Positions 17,465-25,505 of a stretch of 64,000 nucleotides of DNA are shown here, in pieces. How positions within the stretch are numbered: the first letter of the stretch is position 1; each line of letters starts with the position of its first letter. The stretch is from assembly GCF_017355875.1 (NCBI RefSeq), contig NZ_JAFEWC010000001.1, positions 1,302,001 through 1,366,000 on the forward strand. Direction: 5' to 3'. The notes beneath the pieces were generated by a model. The model saw only the letters and a program-made list of their open reading frames with translations, did not search any database and was not told the DNA's origin. Both the position numbers and the translations under genes were made by a program. This DNA is from Aridibaculum aurantiacum. Lineage in GTDB: Bacteria > Bacteroidota > Bacteroidia > Chitinophagales > Chitinophagaceae.

Positions 17465-18796
17465 TCATTCAAAATCAGGATACATCAAATACTTCTTTCT
17501 TTTCTTCTTGAAAGCTTCCAGTTGTGGTTGCCAGCTTGCTCTTATTTCTTCCTCGCTTTTACCATCTTTTATTTGCTGCATCAGCTCAGCATTTCCTGCT
17601 AGTTTGTTGAAGAAAAAGTCATTGGGCTGCAAATTATTTTTCTTTGGCGAAAGGAAAAACTCTTCCTTGTTTGGGTAAAGCTTATAAGCCTCCAGCAAAT
17701 ATTTCAGTTGTAGTTTTTTAGCAGGTAATGGTTCATTGGTCACATTCCATCCATAACATAGCTTATTTTCAAGCTTTGGATTTTTTGCACCCTCACGACT
17801 GGTAGGCGTAAAAGCATACAAATTTTTTGGTAAGGATGGATGACCGAAAACCTGGAAAGGGTGGTCTGTACCGCGACCTTCACTCAATACTGTTCCTTCA
17901 AAAAAGCAAGTGGATGGATACCATGCCACGCTGCCAGCATCAGGTAAATTAGGTGAAGGCTTCACCGGCAGTTCGTACCTGCTGCTATGGGTATAGTTCC
18001 TGTTTTTGATAACGGTGATTTTTGGCGGAGCACCATCTTCAATGTCTTTGTTCAATGCGTTATTCACCATGTCCATCATCATTTTTGCCATGATATTCTT
18101 ATCAAACAATCCTTCGCCCACCAGGAAGTTAGCATACTCGCCAATGGTCATTCCATACACTACAGGAACAGCTTGCATACCTACAAAACTTCTGAAGGTG
18201 GTATCTAGTACGGGCCCATCTACATAATGTCCATTAGGATTTGGACGGTCCAAAATGATCAAAGGTTTCTTATGTTCAATGGCAGCTTCCATAAAGTCTT
18301 GCAGCGAAGAGATGTAAGTATAAAACCGCACACCTACATCCTGTATGTCAAACAGCAGGATGTCAACATTAGCGAGATCTTCTGCCGTTGGCTTCCTCTT
18401 TTTTCCATATAATGAAACCACCTGGATGCCTGTTTGCTTATCAGTGTAATTGGCTACTTTTTCACCGGCATCGGCAGTGCCTCTAAAGCCATGTTCAGGG
18501 CCAAATATCATTGTGATGCTGATGCCAGCACGCTTCAAGGAATCTACCAGGTGAACATTGCCAATGGTGGAAGTGTGGTTGGCAAATACACCTACTCGTT
18601 TGCCTTTTAATAAAGGAAAATATTCTGCAGTATTGGTAGCACCGGGTAAAATAGCTTTTTGAGAAGTAACAGCTGCCAGTCGAACGGTGCTACTTGTTTT
18701 AGCCTTGGTCGCAGGTGCGGATTTTTGCTTTTTATTCGCCTGGCCATTTGCTGCCACAAATAATAACATGCTGGCATATAGTAACATCTGTTTCAT
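17465..18796 (-). CDS. DUF1343 family protein, exo-beta-N-acetylmuramidase NamZ-like
   Basis: Encodes 443 residues with signal peptide MKQMLLYASMLLFVAANGQ. The DUF1343 core runs from LKGKRVGVFANHTSTIG through IFGPEHGFRGTADAGEKV, DILLFDIQDVGVRFYTYISSL, LDRPNPNGHYVDGPVLD and GMTIGEYANFL. Characterised members (Bacillus NamZ/YbbC) remove terminal MurNAc from peptidoglycan fragments, so a role in cell-wall recycling outside the cytoplasm is likely. Start chosen at 18796, where the signal peptide begins. An adjacent low-complexity K/A/T linker (residues 20-40) separates signal and domain. No MurNAc uptake genes are adjacent. Confidence 0.9.
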   Translation of the reverse strand: MKQMLLYASMLLFVAANGQANKKQKSAPATKAKTSSTVRLAAVTSQKAILPGATNTAEYFPLLKGKRVGVFANHTSTIGNVHLVDSLKRAGISITMIFGPEHGFRGTADAGEKVANYTDKQTGIQVVSLYGKKRKPTAEDLANVDILLFDIQDVGVRFYTYISSLQDFMEAAIEHKKPLIILDRPNPNGHYVDGPVLDTTFRSFVGMQAVPVVYGMTIGEYANFLVGEGLFDKNIMAKMMMDMVNNALNKDIEDGAPPKITVIKNRNYTHSSRYELPVKPSPNLPDAGSVAWYPSTCFFEGTVLSEGRGTDHPFQVFGHPSLPKNLYAFTPTSREGAKNPKLENKLCYGWNVTNEPLPAKKLQLKYLLEAYKLYPNKEEFFLSPKKNNLQPNDFFFNKLAGNAELMQQIKDGKSEEEIRASWQPQLEAFKKKRKKYLMYPDFE

Positions 18797-19215
18797 TCTA
18801 CAACATTTATTGTAGTGCAAGTAAAGTAAAAAACATACCGTAGTTGGGGAATAATAGTTTTAATTTGCCGGTTTAACATTCAGTATTGTTCCGTCTTCTT
18901 TGTTCGTGTAGATAATATTGGCGGCCGATCTTTATTTTAAAATGCAAGCTGTATCGCCACTCTTAGGTAAAATAGGAGGTTGTGCAAACACTTGTTTATG
19001 AAGCGCATTTTCATTCAATGATCCAGGAGTGACATGCCTTTGCAACTATGAAAACCTGTAGATTTTTCAAATAATCTTAGATACAACAATACAGGCATCT
19101 GCCGCCTTTATGAATTTCTAATGGCAAGATTGTTGTGCCGCTGTTCTATACAGGCTGCAATAACCAGCATAGAAAAACATGAAGTATTTTCTAAATTGAA
19201 CAAACAACTAAACAC
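18797..19215. other. 419-bp gene-free gap
   Basis: Divergent gap between the NamZ-like gene (-) and the FKBP gene (+). A TTTTAATTTGCCGG sequence at about 18858 resembles a -7 element, but is far from the FKBP start. A 19-codon open frame at 18942-19001 was considered and rejected. No repeat, RNA or further gene seen. It may hold regulatory sequence for both flanking genes. Confidence 0.4.
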
Positions 19216-19671
19216 ATGCAACAAGTACAAAGTGGTGATAAAGTAAAAGTGCATTATCACGGCAAATTAACTGACGGTTCTACATTCGATAGCAGTGAAG
19301 GCCGCGAGCCGCTGGAGTTTGAAGTGGGAAGCGGGCAGGTTATACCAGGTTTCGACAGTGGCGTTACTGGTATGAGTGTTGGCGAAAAAAAGACCATCAA
19401 CATCCCGGTGGATGAGGCTTATGGACCTAAGCAGGACGAACTGGTAATGGAGTTTCCAAGAGATCGTTTCCCGGCTGATATGGTACCGGAAGTAGGTATG
19501 CAACTGAACATGAGCAATGGCGCAGGACAAAATTTTCCAGTTGTTATTCGCGAAGTACAGGAAGCAACAGTTTTGCTTGATGCAAATCATCCACTTGCCG
19601 GCGAAGACCTGGTATTCGACCTTGAACTGGTTGAGATCGTAGGTAAAAAGCCTTTGATCATTACTCCGTAG
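19216..19671 (+). CDS. FKBP-type peptidyl-prolyl isomerase, SlyD-like
   Basis: Encodes 151 residues. Peptidyl-prolyl isomerase and probably chaperone. The FKBP half reads DKVKVHYHGKLTDGSTFDSS, then VGSGQVIPGFDSGVTGMSVGEKKTINIP; an inserted flap of about 60 residues (PVDEAYGPKQDELV to VIREVQEATVLLDANHPLAG) follows, with the SlyD signature DANHPLAGEDLVFDLELVEI at the end. No His-rich metal tail, unlike E. coli SlyD. No signal peptide, so cytoplasmic. A perfect 18-bp hairpin is found 20 bases after the stop. Confidence 0.93.
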   Translation: MQQVQSGDKVKVHYHGKLTDGSTFDSSEGREPLEFEVGSGQVIPGFDSGVTGMSVGEKKTINIPVDEAYGPKQDELVMEFPRDRFPADMVPEVGMQLNMSNGAGQNFPVVIREVQEATVLLDANHPLAGEDLVFDLELVEIVGKKPLIITP

Positions 19672-19690
19672 ATAATTCAAAAGTCAAAAA

Positions 19691-19734
19691 TCAAAAGTCA
19701 AAAGGGAAGCTCTGGTTTCCCTTTTGACTTTTGA
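19691..19734. terminator. Perfect 18-bp hairpin after the FKBP gene
   Basis: TCAAAAGTCAAAAGGGAA and its exact complement TTCCCTTTTGACTTTTGA flank an 8-base loop. It lies between convergent genes and presumably terminates both; the preceding bases repeat AAAAGTCAAAAATC. AT-rich, without a clean T run. Its AT content and the related repeats suggest a repeat-derived element. Confidence 0.7.
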
Positions 19735-19742
19735 TATATATA

Positions 19743-20306
19743 CTATCTTCTACTCGTTCTCCTGTTGAGCCACCAGCCAAGCCACAATCCTGCAAGAGCC
19801 CATCCCACCAGCAGGTCAATCAATTCGCCACGGAGTACAGGCCACGGCAGTTCCCACCAAATATTTTGCGGGTACCATGCGGTAACAAAAACAAATATGC
19901 CTGCAGCTATACTTTTGAAGAATACGCTGGAGAAGCTTCCCGGGTTTTTGCCTACGATCCAAATAAACAAAAGCACAGAAAGAAACATGGTAGTGAATTG
20001 TCTTGTCATCAGCATGCCCATCTGGCGGCTGTCGTACGAGCGGTGGAAGTTGATGATCGCCCATGGCTTGCCATGATGTTGCTTTTCAAAATTTTCCATG
20101 TCTTCAGGTGTAGCATCGGGGTTCAGGTCTGGCAGGTAGTACTGTCCGTCTGCTGGTAAATTGCTGGAAAGCGTAGCAAGAATGGCATCACTATTAGGTG
20201 CCGGTTTTAGTCCCTCGTAATGGTATTTAAAAACCATACGGGCAGCACCTTGCCAGCCAAAGATGAGGATAGCGCCAACAAGAGCGCCAATGAGTAATCT
20301 TTTCAT
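19743..20306 (-). CDS. Membrane protein of unknown function
   Basis: Encodes 187 residues. An N-terminal hydrophobic helix (LLIGALVGAILIFGWQGAARMV) is followed by a periplasmic loop of about 85 residues, including HHGKPWAIINFHRSYDSRQM, and three further hydrophobic stretches (TTMFLSVLLFIWIV, SVFFKSIAAGIFVFVTAWYP, LIDLLVGWALAGLWLGWWLN). No known domain is recognised. Convergent with the FKBP gene; the nearest same-strand neighbour is a CPBP protease 65 bases upstream. Confidence 0.7.
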   Translation of the reverse strand: MKRLLIGALVGAILIFGWQGAARMVFKYHYEGLKPAPNSDAILATLSSNLPADGQYYLPDLNPDATPEDMENFEKQHHGKPWAIINFHRSYDSRQMGMLMTRQFTTMFLSVLLFIWIVGKNPGSFSSVFFKSIAAGIFVFVTAWYPQNIWWELPWPVLRGELIDLLVGWALAGLWLGWWLNRRTSRR

Positions 20307-20370
20307 TTAATGGGGTTTTAGTATAGGAAATATAACCACTAACAAAACTCCATACAACAGGTGTGAAAAT

Positions 20371-21216
20371 CTATGCAGCCTTTTTCACTGTTTTATACTT
20401 CAATGAGAATAAGTACCACCATATAGCTACTGCCATTACCAGCAGAACAGTACACAGTAAAGATCCTTCAAAGCCAAATTCACCTCCTGTCCATAAGTCA
20501 TTCCCTGAAATGTATTGCTGCAAAAGATTAGGCGTATCAATGCCACTTACTTCGTATCCAAGTATAGCGCCTTGCATAAAATTCCACCCGAGGTGCAACA
20601 TGATAGCAAAGGCTAAGTTTCGCGTAAAAATGAAGTTGATACCAAGTAGTACACCTGCGAGAAAAACATTTACAATAGGTAATATACCTGCATTGGGATT
20701 GGAAGCATGCACAACTGCAAATAACACAGCAGATATAATCAGTGCAGTGTATTTATTTGCACTTTCCATCAGGTTGTAAAGAATATAACCCCTGAACACA
20801 ATTTCTTCGCTAAAGGAAACCATCAACATTAGTCCCAACTGGATGAATAAACCAGTGAAGTCTGTACCCACACCGGTATAAACCAATTGATGTGTTACAA
20901 GTAAAACGATGGTGCCTATGGCCAATAGCGTGGTGGATGTGAATAATCCCATTGCACCATCTTCTTTATGTTTTTTCCATTCTAATCCCAAAGTAGATAG
21001 AGGCTGACGGTCTATATGTTTTTTAGCCAAAACGGTAAGACCTATGAAAGAAGCGGCAACTAAAATATAGGAGATAAAGAACTTGGTATCGTTATCTTCT
21101 ATTAGCGTGCTTATATATTCAGATGCAAGAAAGCTTACGGAAAAAGCTACCAGCATCAACAAGATGAAGTAGATTATAACGCGTAACCATCCTTGTTTTA
21201 TAAGTGGAGCCTGCAT
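20371..21216 (-). CDS. CPBP family intramembrane metalloprotease
   Basis: Encodes 281 residues with about eight hydrophobic helices. The CPBP/Abi domain has motif 1 EEIVFRGYILYNL (two adjacent Glu, then R at the fourth position after), motif 2 around FAVVHASNP and FLAGVLLGINF, and motif 3 MLHLGWNF with the third metal ligand His. The family covers CAAX-type prenyl proteases and bacteriocin-immunity proteins; substrate unknown here. No bacteriocin or peptide export gene is adjacent. Divergently transcribed from pepT with a 56-base gap. Confidence 0.88.
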   Translation of the reverse strand: MQAPLIKQGWLRVIIYFILLMLVAFSVSFLASEYISTLIEDNDTKFFISYILVAASFIGLTVLAKKHIDRQPLSTLGLEWKKHKEDGAMGLFTSTTLLAIGTIVLLVTHQLVYTGVGTDFTGLFIQLGLMLMVSFSEEIVFRGYILYNLMESANKYTALIISAVLFAVVHASNPNAGILPIVNVFLAGVLLGINFIFTRNLAFAIMLHLGWNFMQGAILGYEVSGIDTPNLLQQYISGNDLWTGGEFGFEGSLLCTVLLVMAVAIWWYLFSLKYKTVKKAA

Positions 21217-21272
21217 AATGGTAGATGAATAAGTGTAGGTGTTATAGATTAATTTGCCCCAAAATAAATGAT

Positions 21273-22520
21273 ATGTTACAGTCGTACAATTTTACATGTT
21301 CCGAAAGGTTCATGCGCTATGTACAGGTAGATACGCAAAGCGATCCGCAGAACATGGATACTCCTTCTTCTGAAAAGCAAAAGGATCTTTCGAAACTGTT
21401 AGCCGAAGAATTGCAGGCCATGGGTATAGCCGATGCGCATACTGATGAATATGGTTATGTATATGCTACCATTCCTTCTAACACTGATAAAGATGTTCCT
21501 GTGATTTGTTTTTGTAGCCATGTAGATACAGCACCCGATTGTAGCGGAACAGGTGTCAAACCTATTCTTCATAATAATTATAATGGAGAAGATATAGTAC
21601 TGCCTGCTGATACAACACAGGTTTTGTCTGCCAATGAATTTACTTACCTGAAGGGGCATATAGGACATGATATTATAACTGCAAGTGGCGATACTTTATT
21701 GGGTGCTGATGATAAAGCAGGAGTTGCCGAGATCATGGACATGGCCAATTATCTGGTTACACATCCTGAAGTAAAGCATGGCACCATCAAGATATTATTT
21801 ACACCTGATGAAGAAGTAGGACGTGGAACAGTAAAGCTGGATATGCAAAAGCTGGGTGCAGATTTCGGATATACTCTAGATGGTGGAGAAGAGGGTACAC
21901 TGGAAGATGAAACTTTTAGTGCTGATGGTGCTGTCATCACTGTACATGGTGTAAGTGCACACCCGGGTTATGCAAAAGGTTACCTGGTTAATGCTTTGAA
22001 GATAGCAGGAGAAATTTTAGCATCCTTACCTGCAAAAGAATTCAGCCCTGAAACAACAGAAGGTCGTGAAGGTTTTGTGCACCCTGTTCGCATGGAAGGT
22101 CTTGCAGAAAAGGCAACCATAGAATTTATAGTAAGAGATTTTACAAGAGAAGGGTTGAAGGCAAATGCAGAGCGATTGCAAACAATTGCTGAGCAGGTGT
22201 TGCAGCGTCATCCAAAAGCAAGGATGGAGTTTAAAGTAACAGAGCAGTACCGAAATATGAAAGAGGTACTTGACCAACATCCACAAGTGGTGGCACATGC
22301 AGAAGAAGCATATAGAAGAACAGGGCTAACGGTGCGCAAGCAAAGTATACGCGGTGGCACCGATGGTAGTAAGTTGAGCTTTATGGGGCTTCCTTGTCCG
22401 AACTTGTTTACAGGTATGCAAGGCATTCACAGCAAGAAAGAATGGATAGGTGTAAAGGATATGCAGAAGGCAGTAGAGGTACTGGTAAACCTGGTGCAGG
22501 TATGGGAGGAAAGGTCTTAA
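21273..22520 (+). CDS. pepT: Peptidase T (tripeptide aminopeptidase)
   Basis: Encodes 415 residues, standard length. Cytoplasmic M20 zinc aminopeptidase cleaving the N-terminal residue of tripeptides. FCSHVDTAPDCSG has the first zinc His and nearby catalytic Asp, LLGADDKAGVAEI the bridging Asp, FTPDEEVGRGTV the catalytic Glu pair, LDGGEEG the next ligand, and HSKKEWIGVKDM the final His. TTAATTTGCCCC just before 21261 resembles a -7 element. The ATG at 21273 is preferred to an ATG 48 bases upstream, which lies before that element. Confidence 0.94.
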   Translation: MLQSYNFTCSERFMRYVQVDTQSDPQNMDTPSSEKQKDLSKLLAEELQAMGIADAHTDEYGYVYATIPSNTDKDVPVICFCSHVDTAPDCSGTGVKPILHNNYNGEDIVLPADTTQVLSANEFTYLKGHIGHDIITASGDTLLGADDKAGVAEIMDMANYLVTHPEVKHGTIKILFTPDEEVGRGTVKLDMQKLGADFGYTLDGGEEGTLEDETFSADGAVITVHGVSAHPGYAKGYLVNALKIAGEILASLPAKEFSPETTEGREGFVHPVRMEGLAEKATIEFIVRDFTREGLKANAERLQTIAEQVLQRHPKARMEFKVTEQYRNMKEVLDQHPQVVAHAEEAYRRTGLTVRKQSIRGGTDGSKLSFMGLPCPNLFTGMQGIHSKKEWIGVKDMQKAVEVLVNLVQVWEERS

Positions 22521-22532
22521 AGTAAAATGTAG

Positions 22533-23108
22533 TTACTGGTTGTTTTGATCAGGAGGTGACTGAAGGTACTTGCTGTGTATGTACTTTAGAGTTCTGCGTA
22601 CCAACATAAAACTTGTATAGCCGACCAGGCAACCAGTAACTGCTCCTATAATACCGCCTGCTACAGTGATGGTTGAACTTGATACTTGCAGATCGAGCAT
22701 TAATGTAAAGAGGCCAAACAGGAAGATGCCTGCTATAGAACCGAATATAGTTCCGCCCGTAAGGAACAAGGTTTTGAAGCCACTGGTAAACGACTTGTTG
22801 TACAAACCAACCAAGGCAGAAGTAGAGATCACACCAATACTTACAAAGCCAATTATCAAAGCAACGAGTACAATAAAAACGAGCAGTCCTAACAGAAAGA
22901 AACCAGCCATAAAACAAATAGCTGCAGTCCCGAACAATAGCAGGAAGATATTGAATTCGTCATCTGGCTTATAGCCACCTGCATCCAATGCAAGTTGAGT
23001 AGTGTCGTAAACATCTAGTTTTTGTACTGCAGTGTCATTACCAAAACTTGTAAGCGCTATACAAGTAATAACGATCAACAGGAGAAGCTTAAGCAGTTTG
23101 ATGTGCAT
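22533..23108 (-). CDS. Exported membrane protein of unknown function
   Basis: Encodes 191 residues. An N-terminal signal peptide or signal anchor (LLKLLLLIVITCIALTSFGN) leads to a short loop and four hydrophobic segments: FNIFLLLFGTAAICFMAG, LLVFIVLVALIIGFVSIG, LTGGTIFGSIAGIFLFGL and ITVAGGIIGAVTGCLVGYTS. Gly-rich helices. No known domain is recognised. It ends 12 bases from the pepT stop (convergent) and precedes nothing obvious, but lies on the same strand as the ACMSD gene, 39 bases after that gene's start region in reverse order. Confidence 0.65.
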   Translation of the reverse strand: MHIKLLKLLLLIVITCIALTSFGNDTAVQKLDVYDTTQLALDAGGYKPDDEFNIFLLLFGTAAICFMAGFFLLGLLVFIVLVALIIGFVSIGVISTSALVGLYNKSFTSGFKTLFLTGGTIFGSIAGIFLFGLFTLMLDLQVSSSTITVAGGIIGAVTGCLVGYTSFMLVRRTLKYIHSKYLQSPPDQNNQ

Positions 23109-23147
23109 TGGTTGTTGTTTATAAGCATTGGTAAAGCTGCTATCCTC

Positions 23148-24137
23148 TTATTGAATGGCCAGCCAATCCTTCGCATTCTTAAAGAGCAGCATCTCTTTTA
23201 CCCCCGGTTCCAAAGTCATTTCTTCTATCAACTTTCCAGGGTGATGTTCACCAAGAGGAAAAGGATAGTCGCTGCCAAGGCATATTTTGTTATTGCCCAT
23301 TACATCCAGCAGGTAATGCATTGTTTTAGGATCGTGCACCAGGCTATCAACCCAAAAGTGATCAAGATAGTTGCGTGGAGAAACAGGGTTGTCAACAGCA
23401 ACAAGATCTGGTCTTACATCGAAGCCATGTTCTATTCTGCCTAGCGTATAGGGGAATGAACCGCCGCCATGTGCAAAGGCAACGCGCAGTTTTGGAAACT
23501 TCTCAAACACACCACCAAAGATCATAGAACATATAGCTCTTGTAGTTTCGGCTGGCATACCAACCAGCCATGGCAGCCAGTACTTTTGCATCTGCTCTTC
23601 GCCTATCATTTCCCATGGGTGAACAAACAGCGCACAGCCTAGTTTTTCTGCAGCTTCATAGAAAGGAAAGAATGATGGATCACTCAGGTTCTTGCCGTTT
23701 ATGTTGGAACCGATCTCAAGACCCGGCATCCGTAGCTCCTTCACACACCGCTCCATTTCTTTGATGGCAAGATCAATATCCTGCAAAGGCACAGTGCCGA
23801 TGCCTATAAAACGATCCGGCTGCCGGTCTACTTCTTCTGCAATATGATCATTGAGAAACCTCGATGTTTCATGTCCATCTTTTGCACTAGCCCAGTAGTT
23901 AAACAGAACAGGAATAGTAGAAAGTACTTGCATGGACACACCCGTGGCATCCATATCCTTTACTCTTTCTTCTACTTTGAAACAATTCTGTTCTACAACA
24001 CGAAACTGTTTTTCTCCCTTCATCATACATGCCTCGCAGTTGCGGTGCTCCAGGTGAATAAACTCGCCATAGCCAAACTTCTTTGTCCAGTTAGGCATAT
24101 GCTCCGGCATAATGTGGGTGTGAATGTCGATTTTCAT
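23148..24137 (-). CDS. 2-Amino-3-carboxymuconate-6-semialdehyde decarboxylase (ACMSD family)
   Basis: Encodes 329 residues of an amidohydrolase-fold enzyme (amidohydrolase 2). MKIDIHTHIMPEHMP has the HxH zinc motif, FVHPWEMIGEE a further His, and LGSDYPFPLGEH the metal Asp. ACMSD removes the carboxyl of 2-amino-3-carboxymuconate semialdehyde, diverting it from quinolinate/NAD synthesis toward aminomuconate. Context is decisive: the genes for the step before (3-hydroxyanthranilate dioxygenase) and after (2-aminomuconate semialdehyde dehydrogenase) are within 3 kb. The start MKIDIHTHIMP is standard. A GxxExxY gene lies between it and the dioxygenase. Confidence 0.9.
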   Translation of the reverse strand: MKIDIHTHIMPEHMPNWTKKFGYGEFIHLEHRNCEACMMKGEKQFRVVEQNCFKVEERVKDMDATGVSMQVLSTIPVLFNYWASAKDGHETSRFLNDHIAEEVDRQPDRFIGIGTVPLQDIDLAIKEMERCVKELRMPGLEIGSNINGKNLSDPSFFPFYEAAEKLGCALFVHPWEMIGEEQMQKYWLPWLVGMPAETTRAICSMIFGGVFEKFPKLRVAFAHGGGSFPYTLGRIEHGFDVRPDLVAVDNPVSPRNYLDHFWVDSLVHDPKTMHYLLDVMGNNKICLGSDYPFPLGEHHPGKLIEEMTLEPGVKEMLLFKNAKDWLAIQ

Positions 24138-24147
24138 AGGGAATGGG

Positions 24148-24231
24148 AACGCTGATTTTTATTATGGTGATGATGAGTTATGTTACAGAAGAGTGAGTGA
24201 ACGCAGATTGTTATGGTGGTGATGATTAATC
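24148..24231 (+). repeat. Left pair of GAACGCAGAT-type repeats beside a GxxExxY gene
   Basis: Two imperfect copies, AACGCTGATTTTTATTATGG (24148) and GAACGCAGATTGTTATGGTG (24199), each ending in GTGATGATGA/GATGATTAA. The inverse copies lie at 24730-24886, on the other side of the GxxExxY gene; two more are at 27897-27993. Confidence 0.7.
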
Positions 24232-24309
24232 ATGGTTTTTCAATGGCGTTGTGTTTTTAATTAGATGTTTCGCTGATGTTCCTGTTGTTTGCACAGACAC
24301 AATACTCTT

Positions 24310-24720
24310 CTATGTTCTTGGTGGTAAGTTGTGATACTTATACTGGGCAGAAAAAACCTTTCTTTTGAATTCTGCTTTCTTACCAAAGTTTACCAGGAGA
24401 CCAACTTCAATATCTGTTGCTTTAAGATAGTTGGTCAATTGTGCTTCATGTTCTTTAGAAAGTGCATCAGCGGCCTTAACCTCTACAATGACCTTGTCAT
24501 CAACTAATATATCTGCAATATAATGTCCTACAACATGATTCTCATAGTGCACATTGATAGGATGTTGAGCAATTGGATGATGCCCTAGCTTTCCTAATTC
24601 TATCAAGAGGCACCTCTCGTACACCTTCTCAAGGAAGCCGTACCCGAGTTTGTTATAAACAGCATAGAATGCCGCAATGATGTTGCTCGTGATTTCACTA
24701 TGTAAGTAGTTATCGTTCAT
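24310..24720 (-). CDS. GxxExxY protein (PD-(D/E)XK-like small protein), copy 1
   Basis: Encodes 136 residues of the GxxExxY family (TIGR04256/PF13366 type). The naming motif is visible as GFLEKVYERCL (G-x2-E-x2-Y, near residue 30). A second part, ADILVDDKVIVEVKAADAL and EAQLTNYLKAT, has the D...ExK and Qx3Y pattern of PD-(D/E)XK nucleases, which suggests a nuclease-like core (inference). Possible starts at 24735, 24726 and 24720; 24720 (MNDNYLHSEIT) is used. The gene splits the kynurenine cluster and is bracketed by inverted repeat copies. Function unknown. Confidence 0.88.
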   Translation of the reverse strand: MNDNYLHSEITSNIIAAFYAVYNKLGYGFLEKVYERCLLIELGKLGHHPIAQHPINVHYENHVVGHYIADILVDDKVIVEVKAADALSKEHEAQLTNYLKATDIEVGLLVNFGKKAEFKRKVFSAQYKYHNLPPRT

Positions 24721-24729
24721 AAGCATCTT

Positions 24730-24886
24730 AATCATCTTAATAGATCAGCGTTCAGGAAGACTTTTACTTCTGCTATTGTACCTAATCATATATAAACCCA
24801 AACATCATAACAATCTGCCTTCAAGTACCTTCTCCCACCATACCCAAAATCATACTTAACCTTAATCATCATAATAATCTGCGTTC
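24730..24886 (-). repeat. Right group of inverted GAACGCAGAT-type repeats
   Basis: Three copies in reverse orientation: ATCATCTTAATAGATCAGCGTTC (24730-24752), AACATCATAACAATCTGCC (24801-24819) and TTAATCATCATAATAATCTGCGTTC (24862-24886). Together with the forward copies at 24148 and 24199 they enclose the GxxExxY gene. Confidence 0.7.
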
Positions 24887-24896
24887 CCCCAAAAAA

Positions 24897-25427
24897 CTAC
24901 TTCTTCACCGGGGGCTCCATCACACTTCCGCAGTTATTGCATGTCCTGTTTTCTTCTGATGAATAAAAACGCTCCATGATAGGTGGAAGCTGTTTTACAA
25001 TATCACTTACAAACACATGCTCTTCGTATAGTTTGTTGCCGCAGTTTTCGCAGAACCACATAAAAGCATCTTTCTCATTTTCTTGGTCTTCGCGGATCTT
25101 TTCTATCACCAATCCAACCGTATTAGCCGGGCGCTGTGGTGAATGCGGCGTCTTAGGTGGAAGCAGGAACATATCACCTTCATTGATGGGGATGGTACGT
25201 GGCTTACCATCATCTATGATTTTCAGTTCTATGTTTCCTTCCACCTGGTAGTACAGCTCCTCGCTTTTATTATAGTGGTAATCCTTTCTTGCATTGGGGC
25301 CGCCAACTACCATAACAATGAAGTTCTCTGCTTCTTTATATATGCATTGATTACCTACCGGGGGCTTCAGAAGGTCACGATGTTCATCGATCCATTTTTT
25401 AAGATTGAAAGGAGATGCAACTGGCAT
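24897..25427 (-). CDS. nbaC: 3-Hydroxyanthranilate 3,4-dioxygenase
   Basis: Encodes 176 residues, a cupin-fold Fe(II) ring-cleaving dioxygenase. It opens 3-hydroxyanthranilate to 2-amino-3-carboxymuconate semialdehyde. Recognised by MPVASPFNLKKWIDEHRDLLKPPVGN, GPNARKDYHYNKSEELYYQVEG (metal His, Glu), and GDMFLLPPKTPHSPQRPANT. The C-terminal part has a rubredoxin-like second metal site, CENC near residue 133 and CNNC near 166, typical of the bacterial type. Start 25427 is chosen over a frame extension of 26 codons with no family counterpart. Divergent from the SDR gene with 78 bases between them. Confidence 0.95.
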   Translation of the reverse strand: MPVASPFNLKKWIDEHRDLLKPPVGNQCIYKEAENFIVMVVGGPNARKDYHYNKSEELYYQVEGNIELKIIDDGKPRTIPINEGDMFLLPPKTPHSPQRPANTVGLVIEKIREDQENEKDAFMWFCENCGNKLYEEHVFVSDIVKQLPPIMERFYSSEENRTCNNCGSVMEPPVKK

Positions 25428-25505
25428 AAGCAATAATTTTTGTGAAGTGATGTGGTTACAAAAACAGAAACAAAATACAGTAAAACTGACTAAGTTTGAC
25501 AGCAT

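Noticed and set aside
18942-19001. 19-codon open frame in the gap before the FKBP gene
   Set aside because: Too short, no motif, no promoter placed for it; chance likely.
20371-21216. CPBP protease as part of a bacteriocin immunity system
   Set aside because: No double-glycine peptide, ABC exporter or other bacteriocin gene is adjacent; a general CPBP protease is safer.
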